From Planctomycetaceae bacterium (GTDB lineage: Bacteria > Planctomycetota > Planctomycetia > Planctomycetales > Planctomycetaceae), in contig PBMZ01000027.1 of the NCBI GenBank assembly GCA_002722955.1, positions 1 to 38,792 on the forward strand: a DNA stretch of 38,792 nt, in the 5' to 3' direction. The translations under genes were made by a program, and so were the position numbers. Of the stretch, positions 18,601 to 27,628 are shown one piece after another; within the stretch, counting starts at the first letter, position 1, and each line of letters starts with the position of its first letter. A model generated the notes under the pieces. That model was not told where the DNA came from and ran no database searches. It saw nothing but the letters and a program-made list of their open reading frames with translations.

Positions 18601-19502
18601 GAGCTCGCTTTTACTGCCTTCTCGAACGCGAGGTTTCCTTGATTGCAGCACTTACCGCCGGCACGCTTCGCCGGGCCGCCGGTCGCGACTTTTGTTGACA
18701 CCAGCGAGCGGATTGCTTCGTCGGTCTTTTCATCGGTTTTGCGGAATTCTGATTGGTCCCGCTTCGTTGCCCACAAGACGCCGCGCGTGATTAGGTCGAG
18801 GTACTTGGGTTCAGTCATCGTCTCGTTGTAATGACCGACGGTGGTGCAGAACACGCGAGCTTTCTTGTTGTACTCGTTCGTCCAAATGCACGTTTGCGGC
18901 TTGTTGTCGCCGCGACGGTTTGCTTCGGCTAATGCTGTTGCCGTGTCGAAGAGGCGGACTGAATGGTAAAGCTCGCCTTTCGGAGCCAAGAACTTTTCGC
19001 CAAAGCCCTGCATGATTGGGTGGTCGGGTTTCTTGTTCTTGACCGTGAACGAATAGTGTGGTCCGTGCCCGGGAGATTGCATGCCGACGAATTCGAACCA
19101 TTGATCGTCGCCAGTTCGGTAGCAATGCATTGCACAGTGAATCAATATGGCCGGAGTTCCCTCGCGGTGAGGCTTCAAGATGCGATCGACCCACGCCTTG
19201 TCACGGATGCCCGCGAAGCATTCGTTGTGCACGACTATGTCGAAGCCTTTGGCCCAATCGGGATTCTCGTACAACGGAATCTTAACGCTCGTTCCCGAGC
19301 CACCTTGATGAGCGACCGTCCACACAACGTTAGCGCGGGCAGAGATGCCTTTGGTCAGGATCAACTTTTGTCGAGCGTAATCGTGGCAACATCCGCCCGT
19401 GACGAGGAGCGCTCGAATCGGCTGCGGCTCGTCGGCCGTTTCAGCGTGGTGGACAAAGCAGGAAATCGTGAAAACCACGAAGAGGGCAACAAATCGGTTC
19501 AT
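15687..19502 (-). CDS. ThuA / F5-8 type C / PVC propeller / HEAT / haem-binding fusion protein
   Basis: 1271 residues. Order: Sec signal ([20 protein letters not shown]); ThuA-like domain (about 28-245: [52 protein letters not shown]), a trehalose-utilisation and class-I-amidotransferase-like fold; F5/8 type C discoidin domain (about 285-415, [14 protein letters not shown]), likely carbohydrate binding; a PVC membrane-bound-dehydrogenase-type propeller (about 445-830: [55 protein letters not shown]); HEAT-like repeats (about 835-1100); and a C-terminal cytochrome domain with CIACH near 1147-1151 and Met in SMMPVG. These modules are known together in Pirellula/Verrucomicrobia proteins. A periplasmic or surface redox role in glycan breakdown is the usual inference. 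The substrate is not known. Confidence 0.92.
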   Translation of the reverse strand: MNRFVALFVVFTISCFVHHAETADEPQPIRALLVTGGCCHDYARQKLILTKGISARANVVWTVAHQGGSGTSVKIPLYENPDWAKGFDIVVHNECFAGIRDKAWVDRILKPHREGTPAILIHCAMHCYRTGDDQWFEFVGMQSPGHGPHYSFTVKNKKPDHPIMQGFGEKFLAPKGELYHSVRLFDTATALAEANRRGDNKPQTCIWTNEYNKKARVFCTTVGHYNETMTEPKYLDLITRGVLWATKRDQSEFRKTDEKTDEAIRSLVSTKVATGGPAKRAGGKCCNQGNLAFEKAVKASSEEKNKKNFAKNAIDGDLNTRWCSQGNAPGSTWEVDLGKADHIKSLRIHWEKQNDIYTYKVDASADAKEWKTIVDKSKNDKVEPVAAHNVDAPDTRYLRVTFLGTKKHKYWGSFWEFEAYADKLPPLPKSAKRTQGGPVPTLADVKAPDGFQVTMFGAPPQVNYPVCITAAPTGEVFVGVDEQGSLGKQPGGGKVLRCIDIDGDGQADKVNEFAKIEHPRGLIYDNGSLWVLHPPFLSVHHDDDLDGVSDRSETLLTGISTDEINKRGWDHTTNGIRMGIDGWIYIAVGDFGFTEAKGTDGTTLARRGGGVVRVRPDGKEMEVYCWGLRNILDVCIDPFMNIFTRDNTNDGGGWDIRFSHIMQSANYGYPSLYLNFSDEIMPPLADYGGGSGCGGMYLHDLRWPKEFGNTVYTCDWGRSEVYRHNPPANGATFDADQDVFLKIPRPTDIDVDGGGLMYVSSWKNGKFAYSGPNVGFVAQVRPIDYTPTPFPNLAKATDAELIQYLASPSAVYRLHSQRELLRRGQDADRWTGLTDLYGDAKVPMHGRVAALFTLKQMYGVESHGALLKASEDNSLREFAFRALTDRKTELEGLDIGRFTATLKDESPRVRAQTLISLGRLGNPNAGEAILPLTKRAADSKPVESYKQPDPDRVIPHLAVQSLVRSGGYDAALKGTSGPNSHGAFWALKSMHDPKAVDGLIAILNKTRNVEKRQTLLAALIRLYHKEGDYKGGWWGTRPDRTGPYFDRQPWAASPRIASTIKTAVSEADARTVEFVKLQLDRHKVKIDGIEALKVATKVDKQAPIQIPKIDKNNPGQIANLAYEAAAERALKTSGDAAKGKALFTRQSCIACHTYANGQLPKGPHLVDIGKRYKRHELIESILKPSAKIAQGFDTYAFQTLQGQRITGFVVSESATSVTLRKTDGTAVEINRDDIDVRSKQKQSMMPVGLVQNLTPEQLSDLLAYLESLKSQ

Positions 19503-19556
19503 AGAATCGTATCTTCAGTAAAGGGTCCGGATGGATTCACAAGCTTTTTCAGTAAA

Positions 19557-19651
19557 CCTCCCCCCAACTTTACGTCGGGGGTACTCGCGTCTCTGCACTA
19601 CTTCCTTCTTAGTGCGGAGACGTGAGTCCCCCCTGAGATAAACTTAGGGGC
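19557..19651. repeat. Nested inverted repeat, family R5
   Basis: The inner arms ACTCGCGTCTCTGCACTA (19583-19600) and TAGTGCGGAGACGTGAGT (19610-19627) are 18 bp with two mismatches. Flanking arms (C-run, AACTTTA, G-run at about 19559-19581, and its inverted counterpart at about 19628-19650) extend the symmetry. It lies between two minus-strand genes, downstream of the Uma2 gene and upstream of the ThuA fusion. Confidence 0.65.
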
Positions 19652-19677
19652 GATGTATTTGCCGTCATGAGGCAGAT

Positions 19678-20286
19678 TCAGATGTAGCGGTCAGCTCGAG
19701 CAAATAGGTCAGCGAGCGGCAATTCGAAGCCTAGCAAGAGACTCGTCTTATAGACGGCGTCTTCATCGTAGACTTTTTTCAAAGCACGGCGTTTGCCAGG
19801 ACGAAAGACAGTCATCGTGCGAGCAAACCGATCGATGACCCAATATTCCTGGACGCCGATTTCGAGGAACTCGTCTCGTTTTTCCTCGTAGTCTCTTTTG
19901 AGGTTTCGTTTACCAGGTGAGACCAATTCCACGATGATCGACGGGATGTCACCATCAACTAGAACTCGACCTAAGCCAGTCCAGATTGCCCGATCCACCC
20001 GCCGACGATTCTCGTTTGTCGTGATGGTTTCTTCAGAAAGCGTGTCGTCCAAGGTGCTTCCATTAACATGATCTTCTTGGAAGTTCCCCAGCAACCTTGC
20101 CAACAATTCGTTTGGACCACGTTCCTTCTTTGACGGCGACGGTGACACAATCAACACTCCTCGAATCAAATCGTAGCGCCAGCCGGCTTCGAAGTCGGCG
20201 GAATCAAACTCTTCCGGGGTGAGCGTGATGCCATTGGCGTCCGGGCCTAGTTCACTCAGCGGTGGACTGATAACAGAAGTGGCCAT
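19678..20286 (-). CDS. Uma2 family (DUF820) PD-(D/E)XK nuclease-fold protein
   Basis: 202 residues from ATG 20286, with GGAG 7 nt upstream. The frame stays open 22 codons further upstream, but that part lies in an intergenic inverted repeat. Family landmarks: ITLTPEEFDSAD, RYDLIRGVLIVSPSPSKKERG, LARLLGNF, PSIIVELVSPGKRNLKRDYEEKRDEFLEIGVQEYWVIDR and a C-terminal GFELPLADLF. The Glu in VELVSP and the Lys in EEKRDEF stand where the PD-(D/E)XK metal site is expected, while the family's usual PD before VVEV is replaced. These proteins are numerous in cyanobacteria and planctomycetes, and their biological role is not established. This is a lone gene with repeat elements on both sides. Confidence 0.88.
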   Translation of the reverse strand: MATSVISPPLSELGPDANGITLTPEEFDSADFEAGWRYDLIRGVLIVSPSPSKKERGPNELLARLLGNFQEDHVNGSTLDDTLSEETITTNENRRRVDRAIWTGLGRVLVDGDIPSIIVELVSPGKRNLKRDYEEKRDEFLEIGVQEYWVIDRFARTMTVFRPGKRRALKKVYDEDAVYKTSLLLGFELPLADLFARADRYI

Positions 20287-20304
20287 GGAAAATCTCCACA
20301 GATT

Positions 20305-20382
20305 CGTACTGGTGGCTTCTAGCCACCGAAATCCTTCAATTGGCCGAGTCACCTTTCGTGGCGGCTGGAAGCCACCAATACG
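20305..20382. repeat. Inverted repeat, family R6
   Basis: Left arm 20305-20331 (CGTACTGGTGGCTTCTAG...) and right arm 20354-20382 (...CTGGAAGCCACCAATACG) are complementary over 27-29 nt with a few mismatches and one 1-nt offset; the loop is about 22 nt. It sits between the DUF3604 stop (20412) and the Uma2 start (20286), both on the minus strand. Confidence 0.65.
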
Positions 20383-20411
20383 TAGAACTCGTCGCTAACA
20401 ATTATAACAGC

Positions 20412-22571
20412 TTACCAACGACAATAAATGGGACTCGACCAAGCCATGTGGCCGTCTTCTTGGACGACGCAGACATACAGCGGGTTGTCACCCTTTTGGA
20501 GATATTTGGGTTGAATGGGATGGCTGCACCAGAAATCTGTTCGTTCGAGCCAGTTGGGGGCGTTGTAAGACTCGCCATCTTCACGTGCCAATTCCTCTGA
20601 GGAAATCGGCAACGGATAAACCTTCAACCGCTTTTCGAGGCCACCGCAATCGGCGGCTTTTCCATTCAGGCCAAGGTCTCGCAGCGAGACTTTCATACTT
20701 CGCTGCGAAGTTTCAATTGCCAGCACACCTTTCGACGGTTTCTCAAGATCGAGGATCACACCACTAACGCCGCCAGTCGTGATTGACTGCCATTCGCATC
20801 GGCGATCATTGACGAGCACGCATTGCTTTTCTTGATTGTGAAAGTTGATCGGTGTGATGCCTTTGATGCGATTGCCTTTCAGCGTGAAGTGGCCATCCCA
20901 GGTCACTTGGCGACCTCGACCGCGGACTTCGGCACCTTGCCAAAGAACTTTGACACGTGAACCTACAGCGATCCGCGCTGATCCGACGCCTCGATCCGAA
21001 TACGTGCGAAATGTCTTGATCACGCGCATCCCGTTTCGAATTTCGACGCGTTCGATCGGCGCTGTTCCGCACACTTCAACGTCAAGATAGGGCCGTTCTC
21101 CTGACAGATCGACTTCGCTGCCCATCATGTCACCATTGACCGTGACATTCAGAAGAATGCGAGCCCCCGTGGTTCCGTAAACGCGTCGCTTTTGGTAAGC
21201 ATCCCACACGCTCTCTCGATCCAGATTCTCGGCAAGCACGCAGGTCAAGCCGCCATAGCTCCCGAACGTGCTGGCTCCAGGATAACTTGCCCCCGGCCGC
21301 CCCTTGTGTCCGTCCGAGTTGGCGACGATGCCAATCCGATAGCCTCGAGAAAACGCGTCGTCCAACATCCACTCGAATGTGCCCCAAGCCGAATGGATTT
21401 CCACGTTGGGCACGAGCCCCGCATCATGGCGAGCCAAGTCTGCGTATCGGCCGCCGACATGCGGGATCAACATCACGGGAATCGTGCTTTGGTTTAAGCG
21501 TTCAAACAGATCTTCAACGGAGTAGCTACACTCGTCGTTGGACTCATCATCGGCGACGAGAGCTCTGCTGCTGCGGCTGATGAAACCGCCTTCGTCCAAA
21601 TAAACGACGTTGCGGTCTCCACCAAGGCCGGTGTTGCCCGACCACTCCCAACCGGGAAACGCGACGAAGCGGCCATTGCGGTCGAACTTTTTTGTGGTGG
21701 CTTGAATCTTCTCCCAGAAGTCGTCGGTGATCTGAAAGTCGTTGCCTTGATGACCGCAGATGTCGACGAAACCAAAGTCCCGAGCGAACCGAAAATAGTC
21801 TTCAATGCTGTTCGTGCCGATCGTCTCTTCGCTTTGCCCGTGAATGTCCGCCCAATAACGCCCGTAAGTTTCCTTGTCGCTGACTAAGATTGGATTCGTG
21901 CGAACCGTTGTTCCGGTGACTTCATCATCGACAAGAAGTGTGTGATATCGTTGTTCTGTGAGACCAGGGAATTGCACTTTCCCTGGCTTGCCAACGGGGT
22001 TGCCCCAGCGATCTTCGTGTTTGGTGCGGACGGTGATTTTCTTGTTTGGGCGAACCAAACTGGGGGCAACGGCGACGAACTTGACGGGTTCGCCCGCTAC
22101 GACCTGAAACGTCGGCGATTTGGGCAATTGCTCGTAAACGTAAGTTGCGTAGCGATCGACCAACACGCGAATCTCGAAAGTCTTCTCGGCGAAAGTTTGC
22201 ATCCGCCAACCGTGCGATCCGCCGCTTCGATCTCCGAGCGTCACGGTGATCGTCTCGCCTTTTCGCAAGTAACCTTGCAAGACCTTGATGTGAATCGTCT
22301 TGCCCCAAGGACGCGTGTTGTCTTTGACGTCGTATCTCAACTGCAAATGGGCTCCATTCGATGCGACGGCGGTGACGTAATTAGCGGCCTTCGGGTCATC
22401 GAATTGAGGAGTCCCCGAATCGGTCGCGTAGCGCATGACGAGTTTCAGCGATCCCGTATCGTCGACCCCGGCGAAACCTGCGGTATAGGTGATCGTGCAA
22501 GTTTCATAACTGCCGGCAACAACCGAGCCTCGCAAATCGCAGTGCACTCGACCTAGTGATTCTTTTGACAT
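20412..22571 (-). CDS. DUF3604 family protein (PHP-like metallohydrolase)
   Basis: 719 residues from ATG 22571, with GGA about 8 nt upstream; the earlier in-frame ATG at 22610 lacks an RBS. The first ~250 residues are beta-rich and look like an Ig-type or sandwich region, without a signal peptide. The DUF3604 core begins at YGRYWADIHGQSEETIGT, whose Asp-x-His-x-x-Ser pattern resembles the first PHP metal motif. It continues with FGFVDICGHQGNDFQITDDFW, VAFPGWEWSGNTGLGGDRNV, VMLIPHVGGRYADL, VEIHSAWGTFEWMLDDAF, GIVANSDGHKGRPG and VWDAYQKRRVYGTTG. The His/Asp-rich spacing suggests a multi-metal hydrolase. The substrate is unknown. It is divergent from the phosphatase gene at 22691, so the two may share a promoter region of about 120 bp. 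Confidence 0.88.
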   Translation of the reverse strand: MSKESLGRVHCDLRGSVVAGSYETCTITYTAGFAGVDDTGSLKLVMRYATDSGTPQFDDPKAANYVTAVASNGAHLQLRYDVKDNTRPWGKTIHIKVLQGYLRKGETITVTLGDRSGGSHGWRMQTFAEKTFEIRVLVDRYATYVYEQLPKSPTFQVVAGEPVKFVAVAPSLVRPNKKITVRTKHEDRWGNPVGKPGKVQFPGLTEQRYHTLLVDDEVTGTTVRTNPILVSDKETYGRYWADIHGQSEETIGTNSIEDYFRFARDFGFVDICGHQGNDFQITDDFWEKIQATTKKFDRNGRFVAFPGWEWSGNTGLGGDRNVVYLDEGGFISRSSRALVADDESNDECSYSVEDLFERLNQSTIPVMLIPHVGGRYADLARHDAGLVPNVEIHSAWGTFEWMLDDAFSRGYRIGIVANSDGHKGRPGASYPGASTFGSYGGLTCVLAENLDRESVWDAYQKRRVYGTTGARILLNVTVNGDMMGSEVDLSGERPYLDVEVCGTAPIERVEIRNGMRVIKTFRTYSDRGVGSARIAVGSRVKVLWQGAEVRGRGRQVTWDGHFTLKGNRIKGITPINFHNQEKQCVLVNDRRCEWQSITTGGVSGVILDLEKPSKGVLAIETSQRSMKVSLRDLGLNGKAADCGGLEKRLKVYPLPISSEELAREDGESYNAPNWLERTDFWCSHPIQPKYLQKGDNPLYVCVVQEDGHMAWSSPIYCRW

Positions 22572-22690
22572 AGCTGATCCAAGAGATTGAGGTTGGCCAA
22601 ACGGCGGCATGTTCTCGTGGCGTAAGCTTCCGCTTTCCGCCAGGGCAACCTACCATGCGGGCGTTCAATTCTCCATTGAAGGAACGTCGA

Positions 22691-23479
22691 ATGAAAGAAC
22701 TGGAAGTCGCCCAGCAAGCCGCACGAATCGGCGGCGAAATCGTCGCCAAATACTTTCGCGACGGTGTCGAGATCCGCAGCAAGGACGCTCACAATTTAGT
22801 GACCGACGCCGACGTCGAATCCGAAAAAGCCATCGTCGAGTGTATTCGCGATCACTTTCCCGACCATGAAGTCTTGGGCGAAGAGGGTCACGAAGCCGAC
22901 ATTAGCGCCGAGCATCTTTGGATTATTGACCCGTTGGACGGCACCACCAATTTTGCGCACAAGATTCCTCACTTCGCCGTTTCGATCGCGTACTTCCACA
23001 ACGGCCGCCCCGAAGTCGGAGTCATCTGGAACCCCATTCGCGACGACTTATACATCGCCGCGCGAGGTCAAGGAGCCACTCACAACGGACAGTCCGTCCA
23101 AGTCGGCAGCGAGACGGAATTTAAAGACGTCTTAATCGGCGTCGGCTTCTATTACGACCGCGGAATCGTGATGGAGTGCACACTTGCCGCGGTCAAGGAG
23201 TTCTTCGAGCAGCAAATTCACGGCATCCGCCGCTTTGGAACAGCCTCGCTAGACCTTTGCAACGTCGGCTGCGGCCTTGTCGGCGCGTTCTTCGAGTTTG
23301 AACTCTCACCATGGGACTTCGCCGCCGGACAACTTTTCGTCGAAGAGGCCGGCGGCCAAATCACAACTTGCCAAGGCGACCGCTTACCCATCGAAAAGTC
23401 GAGTGTCCTGGCGTCAAATGGCCACCTTCACGAAAAGACGCTGGCTATCACTAAGCGGCATTATGAGATGACGAAGTGA
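22691..23479 (+). CDS. Inositol monophosphatase family protein
   Basis: 262 residues from ATG 22691, with AAGGA at 22679-22683, 7 nt upstream. All hallmarks of the Mg-dependent, Li-sensitive phosphatase family are present: VTDADVESEKAI, GEEG (63-66), the motif-A WIIDPLDGTTNFAH (77-90, metal-binding Asp80/Asp83), and motif B SPWDFAAG (206-213). The family hydrolyses inositol monophosphate, histidinol phosphate or related sugar phosphates. The sequence alone does not choose between SuhB/IMPase and HisN-type activity. The product is expected to be cytoplasmic. It is followed by 307 bases and then thiC on the same strand, so co-transcription is uncertain. Confidence 0.92.
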   Translation: MKELEVAQQAARIGGEIVAKYFRDGVEIRSKDAHNLVTDADVESEKAIVECIRDHFPDHEVLGEEGHEADISAEHLWIIDPLDGTTNFAHKIPHFAVSIAYFHNGRPEVGVIWNPIRDDLYIAARGQGATHNGQSVQVGSETEFKDVLIGVGFYYDRGIVMECTLAAVKEFFEQQIHGIRRFGTASLDLCNVGCGLVGAFFEFELSPWDFAAGQLFVEEAGGQITTCQGDRLPIEKSSVLASNGHLHEKTLAITKRHYEMTK

Positions 23480-23786
23480 AGTCAACTTTAACGGCACAAT
23501 CGTTGATGTTTCTATTGGATTCAGTTGTCTCTCGTCAGCTGATCGTGTGAAAAGACATCCAGAACAAACACGCGGAGCGTGCGCAGATTGCATTTCTCTC
23601 CGAGTCAGCTACGATATCCACTCGACTTCAACAACTAATATCGAATTGGATGTCAGTCTCTCTCGAAACTAACGGACTAGAACGCCTAAGAGTTGATCGT
23701 GCAGGAGCGGTTTAAGCGTACGGCGACTTACCGGAGAATCTTCGATAGACCAAGTCTAGTCGATCCGCCTGAAAGGATGCCTACTG
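23480..23786 (+). other. Leader region of thiC without a recognisable TPP riboswitch
   Basis: 307 bases between the phosphatase gene and thiC. I looked for the THI-box core (CTGAGA, then ACCTGATCTGG and a TAATGCCAGCG-like arm) and did not find it on the plus strand. A short stem CACGC/GCGTG lies near 23569-23581 without a T-run. AAGGA (23773-23777) is the thiC Shine-Dalgarno. No gene was seen. Confidence 0.45.
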
Positions 23787-25580
23787 ATGAGTCAGCAAGC
23801 CACAGCTAATAACCCCATTGCTTACGAATTGCCGCCGTTGGGATTCAACCCGTCCACTGATCAGCAAGGCACGACTCCTGGCAGCTTCGCGCGACACCCC
23901 GAATTAGCTCCGGGGAAGGCGGGTTGCTACACATACTCATCACCCGATACTCCGGGAATGCCGGCTCCGTCGGACAAGACCGCGTGGGACTTCATGCCCG
24001 ACGATTGGAAGCTCAACGATGGCTTTGCCGAGAACTATGAATGTGCGAACGCTTGGCAGCCACCCAGCGATTTTCAGCCAGTCACGCAGCTCGAATATGC
24101 TCGTCTTGGCACGATCACGCCGGAGATGGAACGCGTGGCCGAGCGTGAAGGTCATCTGACCCCCGAACAAGTTCGCGATGAAGTGGCGTCCGGTCGCATG
24201 ATCATTCCCGCCAACAAAGTTCACCTCAGTCACAACTTAGACGCCATGGCCATTGGCCGAGCATCCAAGACTAAAGTCAACGCCAACATGGGAGCCTCGC
24301 CCGTCTCCTCGGGAACGGATGAGGAAGTCGAAAAGCTGCGTTGGGCCGAGCGCTGGGGCGCGGACACGGTCATGGATCTCTCGACCGGCGGCGATTTGGA
24401 TTCTTGCCGAAAAGCCATCATTGAAAACAGCACGGTACCGATCGGCACCGTACCGATTTACTCAATGATCATCGGTCGACGTGTCGAGGATCTCGACGCA
24501 GCCAGTGTCCTACAAATGGTCGAGCATCAAGCCAAGCAAGGCGTCGACTACTTCACGATTCACGCGGGCGTCTTGCAAGAACACCTTCCGTTTGTCAAAG
24601 ACCGCCTGATCGGCATCGTCAGCCGCGGCGGTTCGCTGCTGGCGAAGTGGATGATCGAGAATCAAAAACAAAACTTAATGTACACGCTGTGGGACGATAT
24701 CTGCGACGTGATGCGTCAATACGACGTCAGCTTTTCGATCGGCGACGGTTTACCACCTGGCGGCTTCGCCGACGCCACCGATCGAGCTCAATTGGCGGAA
24801 CTTTGCACCTTGGGTGAGTTGACAGAGCGAGCCTGGAAGAAGGGCGTGCAAGTCATGATCGAGGGCCCCGGTCACGTCACGTTTGACCAGATTGAATACA
24901 ACATGAAGCTCGAGCGTCAGTTGTGCCATGGAGCTCCGTTCTATGTCCTGGGGCCATTGGTCACCGACATTTTTCCAGGTTACGACCACATCACCAGTTG
25001 CATTGGTGCCACGGCCGCCGGTTATCACGGTGCGAGCATGTTGTGTTACGTCACGCCGAAAGAACACCTTGGCTTGCCGAAGAAAGACGACGTCAAACAG
25101 GGCTGCATCGCGTACAAGATCGCGGCTCACGCCGCGGACGTCGCGTTGGGAATCCCCGGAACACGCGACCGCGATGACGAGCTGACAAAGGCGCGCGCGG
25201 CGCTGAACTGGGAACGGCACTTCGATTTAAGCTTCGACCCAGATACCGCTCGAGCATTGCACGACGAGGACCTCGATGTCGACACCGACTTCTGTGCCAT
25301 GTGCGGTCACGATTGGTGTAGTGTGCGGATTTCTAAGGAGATCACAGAGTTCATGTCCGGCAAGGCCGAGAATTATCAGTGGGAGAAAGCCAAAGTCTCG
25401 GAAGCCTTGAGTGACGACCAAAAGATTATCCTCGAGCAACGCGGCGTCTTGAGTCCCGAGGAGATTCACAAGCTGGCCTCGAAGACGCGCAAGAAAATGG
25501 GCGGCGACGAGGACAAAGCTACTTGCCACAGCGACTATGTCGATTCGGAAACCGCCCAGGAATTGCAAGAACAGCCGTAA
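23787..25580 (+). CDS. thiC: Phosphomethylpyrimidine synthase ThiC
   Basis: 597 residues. ThiC is a radical-SAM enzyme that converts aminoimidazole ribotide to HMP phosphate in thiamine biosynthesis. Landmarks: [129 protein letters not shown], and [25 protein letters not shown]. The C-terminal Fe-S cluster motif is C503-x2-C506-x4-C511 (CAMCGHDWC), the usual ThiC spacing. The start at ATG 23787 has AAGGA 9 nt upstream. The stop is followed within 20 nt by an R2 repeat pair. Other thi genes are not in the window. Confidence 0.97.
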   Translation: MSQQATANNPIAYELPPLGFNPSTDQQGTTPGSFARHPELAPGKAGCYTYSSPDTPGMPAPSDKTAWDFMPDDWKLNDGFAENYECANAWQPPSDFQPVTQLEYARLGTITPEMERVAEREGHLTPEQVRDEVASGRMIIPANKVHLSHNLDAMAIGRASKTKVNANMGASPVSSGTDEEVEKLRWAERWGADTVMDLSTGGDLDSCRKAIIENSTVPIGTVPIYSMIIGRRVEDLDAASVLQMVEHQAKQGVDYFTIHAGVLQEHLPFVKDRLIGIVSRGGSLLAKWMIENQKQNLMYTLWDDICDVMRQYDVSFSIGDGLPPGGFADATDRAQLAELCTLGELTERAWKKGVQVMIEGPGHVTFDQIEYNMKLERQLCHGAPFYVLGPLVTDIFPGYDHITSCIGATAAGYHGASMLCYVTPKEHLGLPKKDDVKQGCIAYKIAAHAADVALGIPGTRDRDDELTKARAALNWERHFDLSFDPDTARALHDEDLDVDTDFCAMCGHDWCSVRISKEITEFMSGKAENYQWEKAKVSEALSDDQKIILEQRGVLSPEEIHKLASKTRKKMGGDEDKATCHSDYVDSETAQELQEQP

Positions 25581-25595
25581 TCTCTGTATGGCCAT

Positions 25596-25718
25596 ACCAA
25601 AGTAGCCATCACTCTCCGAGTGATGAGCCCGTGCTTGTGAGATAAGAAGCCCGGCTTCTAGCGAATTGCAATGCTGGTGACCTGCGCTCATCGCTCGCAG
25701 AGTGATGGCTACTTTAGG
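25596..25718. repeat. Paired inverted repeat, family R2, second pair, with nested R1 unit
   Basis: Unit C (25596-25630) has arms CATCACTC (25607-25614) and GAGTGATG (25618-25625) preceded by CCAAAGTAGC. Unit D (25686-25718) is the same unit in reverse, with arms at 25689-25696 and 25700-25707 followed by GCTACTTTAGG. The pair sits between convergent thiC and ytoQ, and the TAG stop of ytoQ lies inside unit D. A 15-nt R1 palindrome (AGAAGCCCGGCTTCT, about 25645-25659) is nested in the spacer. Confidence 0.75.
25644..25659. repeat. Short R1 palindrome nested in an R2 pair (copy 3)
   Basis: AAGAAGCCCGGCTTCT, essentially a collapsed R1 unit (AGAAGCC, C, GGCTTCT). It lies between the two R2 units, so one family appears to have inserted into, or arisen within, the other. 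Confidence 0.55.
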
Positions 25719-26167
25719 TTGCCGTTGATTACGTAGTCGAGGATTTGAACGACCTGCGCGGGTTGCTCGGCGACAGCTAATGCTGCTGCGTCGACTTCTT
25801 TGAGAGCGTGCTCCAGAACATCGTCATGCAGCGTGATAATCGGTTTGCCTAAACCTGAAGCAAAGCCGGCGTCGAAGGCTGCGTTCCATTGGCGGTACTT
25901 GTCGCCGAAGCGGACAACGACGATGTCGGCGTCTTTGATCAGTGTGCGTGTGCGAATGGCGTTAACTTGAGCGCCTTTGTGATCTGCCCAGAACGCGGAT
26001 GTCTCGTTGCCCAGAATGTGAACTCCGCAGTCGTCGCTGGACGCGTGGTCTGTCACTGGTGCGCTGAAGTGTACGGGCAAGCCTGCGGCCGTCGTTCCTT
26101 CGATGATTTTTTCGCGCCAGTCAGAGTGAATCTCTCCCGAAAGATACACATTCCATGTACGGTTCAT
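25709..26167 (-). CDS. ytoQ: YtoQ family protein
   Basis: 152 residues from ATG 26167, with CGAGG about 5 nt upstream. Upstream in-frame ATGs (26185 and 26302) lack an RBS or run into the neighbouring terminator. The whole protein matches the YtoQ family: WNVYLSGEIHSDWREKI, FSAPVTDHASSDDCGVHILG, FWADHKGAQVNAIRTRTLI, DIVVVRFGDKYRQWNAAFDAG, GKPIITLHDD. YtoQ resembles nucleoside 2-deoxyribosyltransferase-like folds, but no activity is established. The last two codons and the stop fall in the R2 repeat at 25686-25718. It lies downstream of glyA on the same strand, separated by a strong hairpin. Confidence 0.85.
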   Translation of the reverse strand: MNRTWNVYLSGEIHSDWREKIIEGTTAAGLPVHFSAPVTDHASSDDCGVHILGNETSAFWADHKGAQVNAIRTRTLIKDADIVVVRFGDKYRQWNAAFDAGFASGLGKPIITLHDDVLEHALKEVDAAALAVAEQPAQVVQILDYVINGNLK

Positions 26168-26210
26168 GTTGGCCTCGAGTGACATTTTTGAGATGTGGTG
26201 ATTGAGAAAA

Positions 26211-26243
26211 AGAAGCCCGGCTTTTTGGAAAAGCCGGGCTTCT
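26211..26243 (-). terminator. Rho-independent terminator downstream of glyA (family R1, copy 4)
   Basis: A perfect 15-bp stem: AGAAGCCCGGCTTTT (26211-26225) and AAAAGCCGGGCTTCT (26229-26243) with a 3-nt loop. On the minus strand it is followed by a T-run (cttctttttctc), which makes a good intrinsic terminator 25 nt after the glyA stop. The arms are those of dispersed family R1. Confidence 0.8.
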
Positions 26244-26267
26244 AAGATGCATTGACTTCGTTTCAGA

Positions 26268-27506
26268 CTACTCGATTCCGGGCACTGGGAAATCGCTGGC
26301 AAACTCGGCGATTTCAGCTTTAACGCGGTTGTTGATTGCTTCGTCTTCTGGTGCCGCTAGCACTTCCAGAATCCAACCGCCGACCTTGCGAAGCTCGTCC
26401 TGCTTCATGCCGCGAGTCGTCAGTGCTGCCGTGCCAATTCGAATGCCGCTGGGATCGAGTGGCTTGCGTTGATCGTATGGAATCATGTTCTTATTCACGG
26501 TGATTCCAGCGCGATCCAAAGCTTCCTCGGCGATTTGTCCTGTCAGCCCAATGGCGGTGACGTCTGCCAACATCAAGTGATTGTCCGTTCCGCCACTTGC
26601 CAGTTTGACGCCACCAGCCATCAACGTCTCGGCCAGTGCTTGAGCGTTGTCGATAATCTGCTGAGCGTACTCTTTGAACGAGGGCTCCAGTGCCTCGCCA
26701 AAACAAACGGCTTTGCCAGCCACGACGTGCATCAATGGGCCGCCTTGCATGCCCGGGAAAACGGTGCGGTCGAGGGCTCGAGCGTTGGCTTCTTTCGTCA
26801 GAACAAAGCCGGAACGCGGACCTCTCAATGTCTTGTGGGATGTTGAGGTCACGTAATCCGCAACTTCAACCGGATTATTGTGGATGCCAGCAGCAACAAG
26901 TCCTGCATAGTGAGCCATGTCGACCATAAACAAGGCTCCGACTTCGCGAGCGATCTCGGCGAACTTCGGGTGGTCGATTTCGCGCGGATAAGCGCTAGCA
27001 CCAGCCACGATCAGCTTCGGTTTATGCTCGCGTGCCAAGGCGGCCACGTGGTCAAAATCGATGCGATGATCGTCTTCTCGAACTCCGTAATGCACTACAT
27101 TGTAGAGTTGTCCGGAGAAGTTCAGGTGCATCCCGTGCGTCAAGTGGCCGCCGTGAGCCAAATCCATCGCCAAATATGTGTCACCTGGCTTCAGGACCGT
27201 CAGATAAACGGACATGTTGGCCTGAGAGCCCGCGTGAGGCTGGACGTTTGCGTGTTCGGCCCCGAAAAGTTCGCAGGCACGCTGACGTGCGAGGTCCTCG
27301 ATTTCATCAACGAACTCACATCCGCCATAGTACCGCCGACCCGGGTAGCCCTCGGCATATTTGTTCGTCAGTACAGTTCCTACGGCTTCCATAACCGCCG
27401 CACTGGTATAGTTTTCAGATGCGATTAGTTCGAGACCATCGCGCTGACGAACTCGCTCTTTTTGAATCGAAGCCCAGATGGCGTTATCGTTTTGTTCTAA
27501 CGACAT
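26268..27506 (-). CDS. glyA: Serine hydroxymethyltransferase GlyA
   Basis: 412 residues from ATG 27506, with AGGA 8 nt upstream; the upstream in-frame ATG at 27548 has no RBS. This PLP enzyme interconverts serine and glycine and supplies one-carbon units as methylene-THF. Landmarks: [74 protein letters not shown] (195-207) and [13 protein letters not shown] with the Schiff-base Lys225. The C-terminus [14 protein letters not shown] is conserved. Length and motifs are normal for the bacterial enzyme. It is divergent from the BRCT-MerR-TPR gene. Confidence 0.97.
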   Translation of the reverse strand: MSLEQNDNAIWASIQKERVRQRDGLELIASENYTSAAVMEAVGTVLTNKYAEGYPGRRYYGGCEFVDEIEDLARQRACELFGAEHANVQPHAGSQANMSVYLTVLKPGDTYLAMDLAHGGHLTHGMHLNFSGQLYNVVHYGVREDDHRIDFDHVAALAREHKPKLIVAGASAYPREIDHPKFAEIAREVGALFMVDMAHYAGLVAAGIHNNPVEVADYVTSTSHKTLRGPRSGFVLTKEANARALDRTVFPGMQGGPLMHVVAGKAVCFGEALEPSFKEYAQQIIDNAQALAETLMAGGVKLASGGTDNHLMLADVTAIGLTGQIAEEALDRAGITVNKNMIPYDQRKPLDPSGIRIGTAALTTRGMKQDELRKVGGWILEVLAAPEDEAINNRVKAEIAEFASDFPVPGIE

Positions 27507-27628
27507 GACGGGTATCCTGACCGCAATATTGCCAACAAAGAGCGGCATCCGTTGGCCGCCCTGCCAATCGATGCGTCTTTATAGTGAACTAGTATGCCGA
27601 AAGCTAGCCAATTCACTCGGCAAGCGGT

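Noticed and set aside
19678..20286. A Uma2 gene as part of a mobile element or defence island
   Set aside because: No transposase, integrase or defence gene is adjacent, and Uma2 proteins are scattered singly in planctomycetes.
23480..23786. A TPP riboswitch before thiC
   Set aside because: The CTGAGA core and the second conserved arm were not found by eye; only an Infernal search would settle it.
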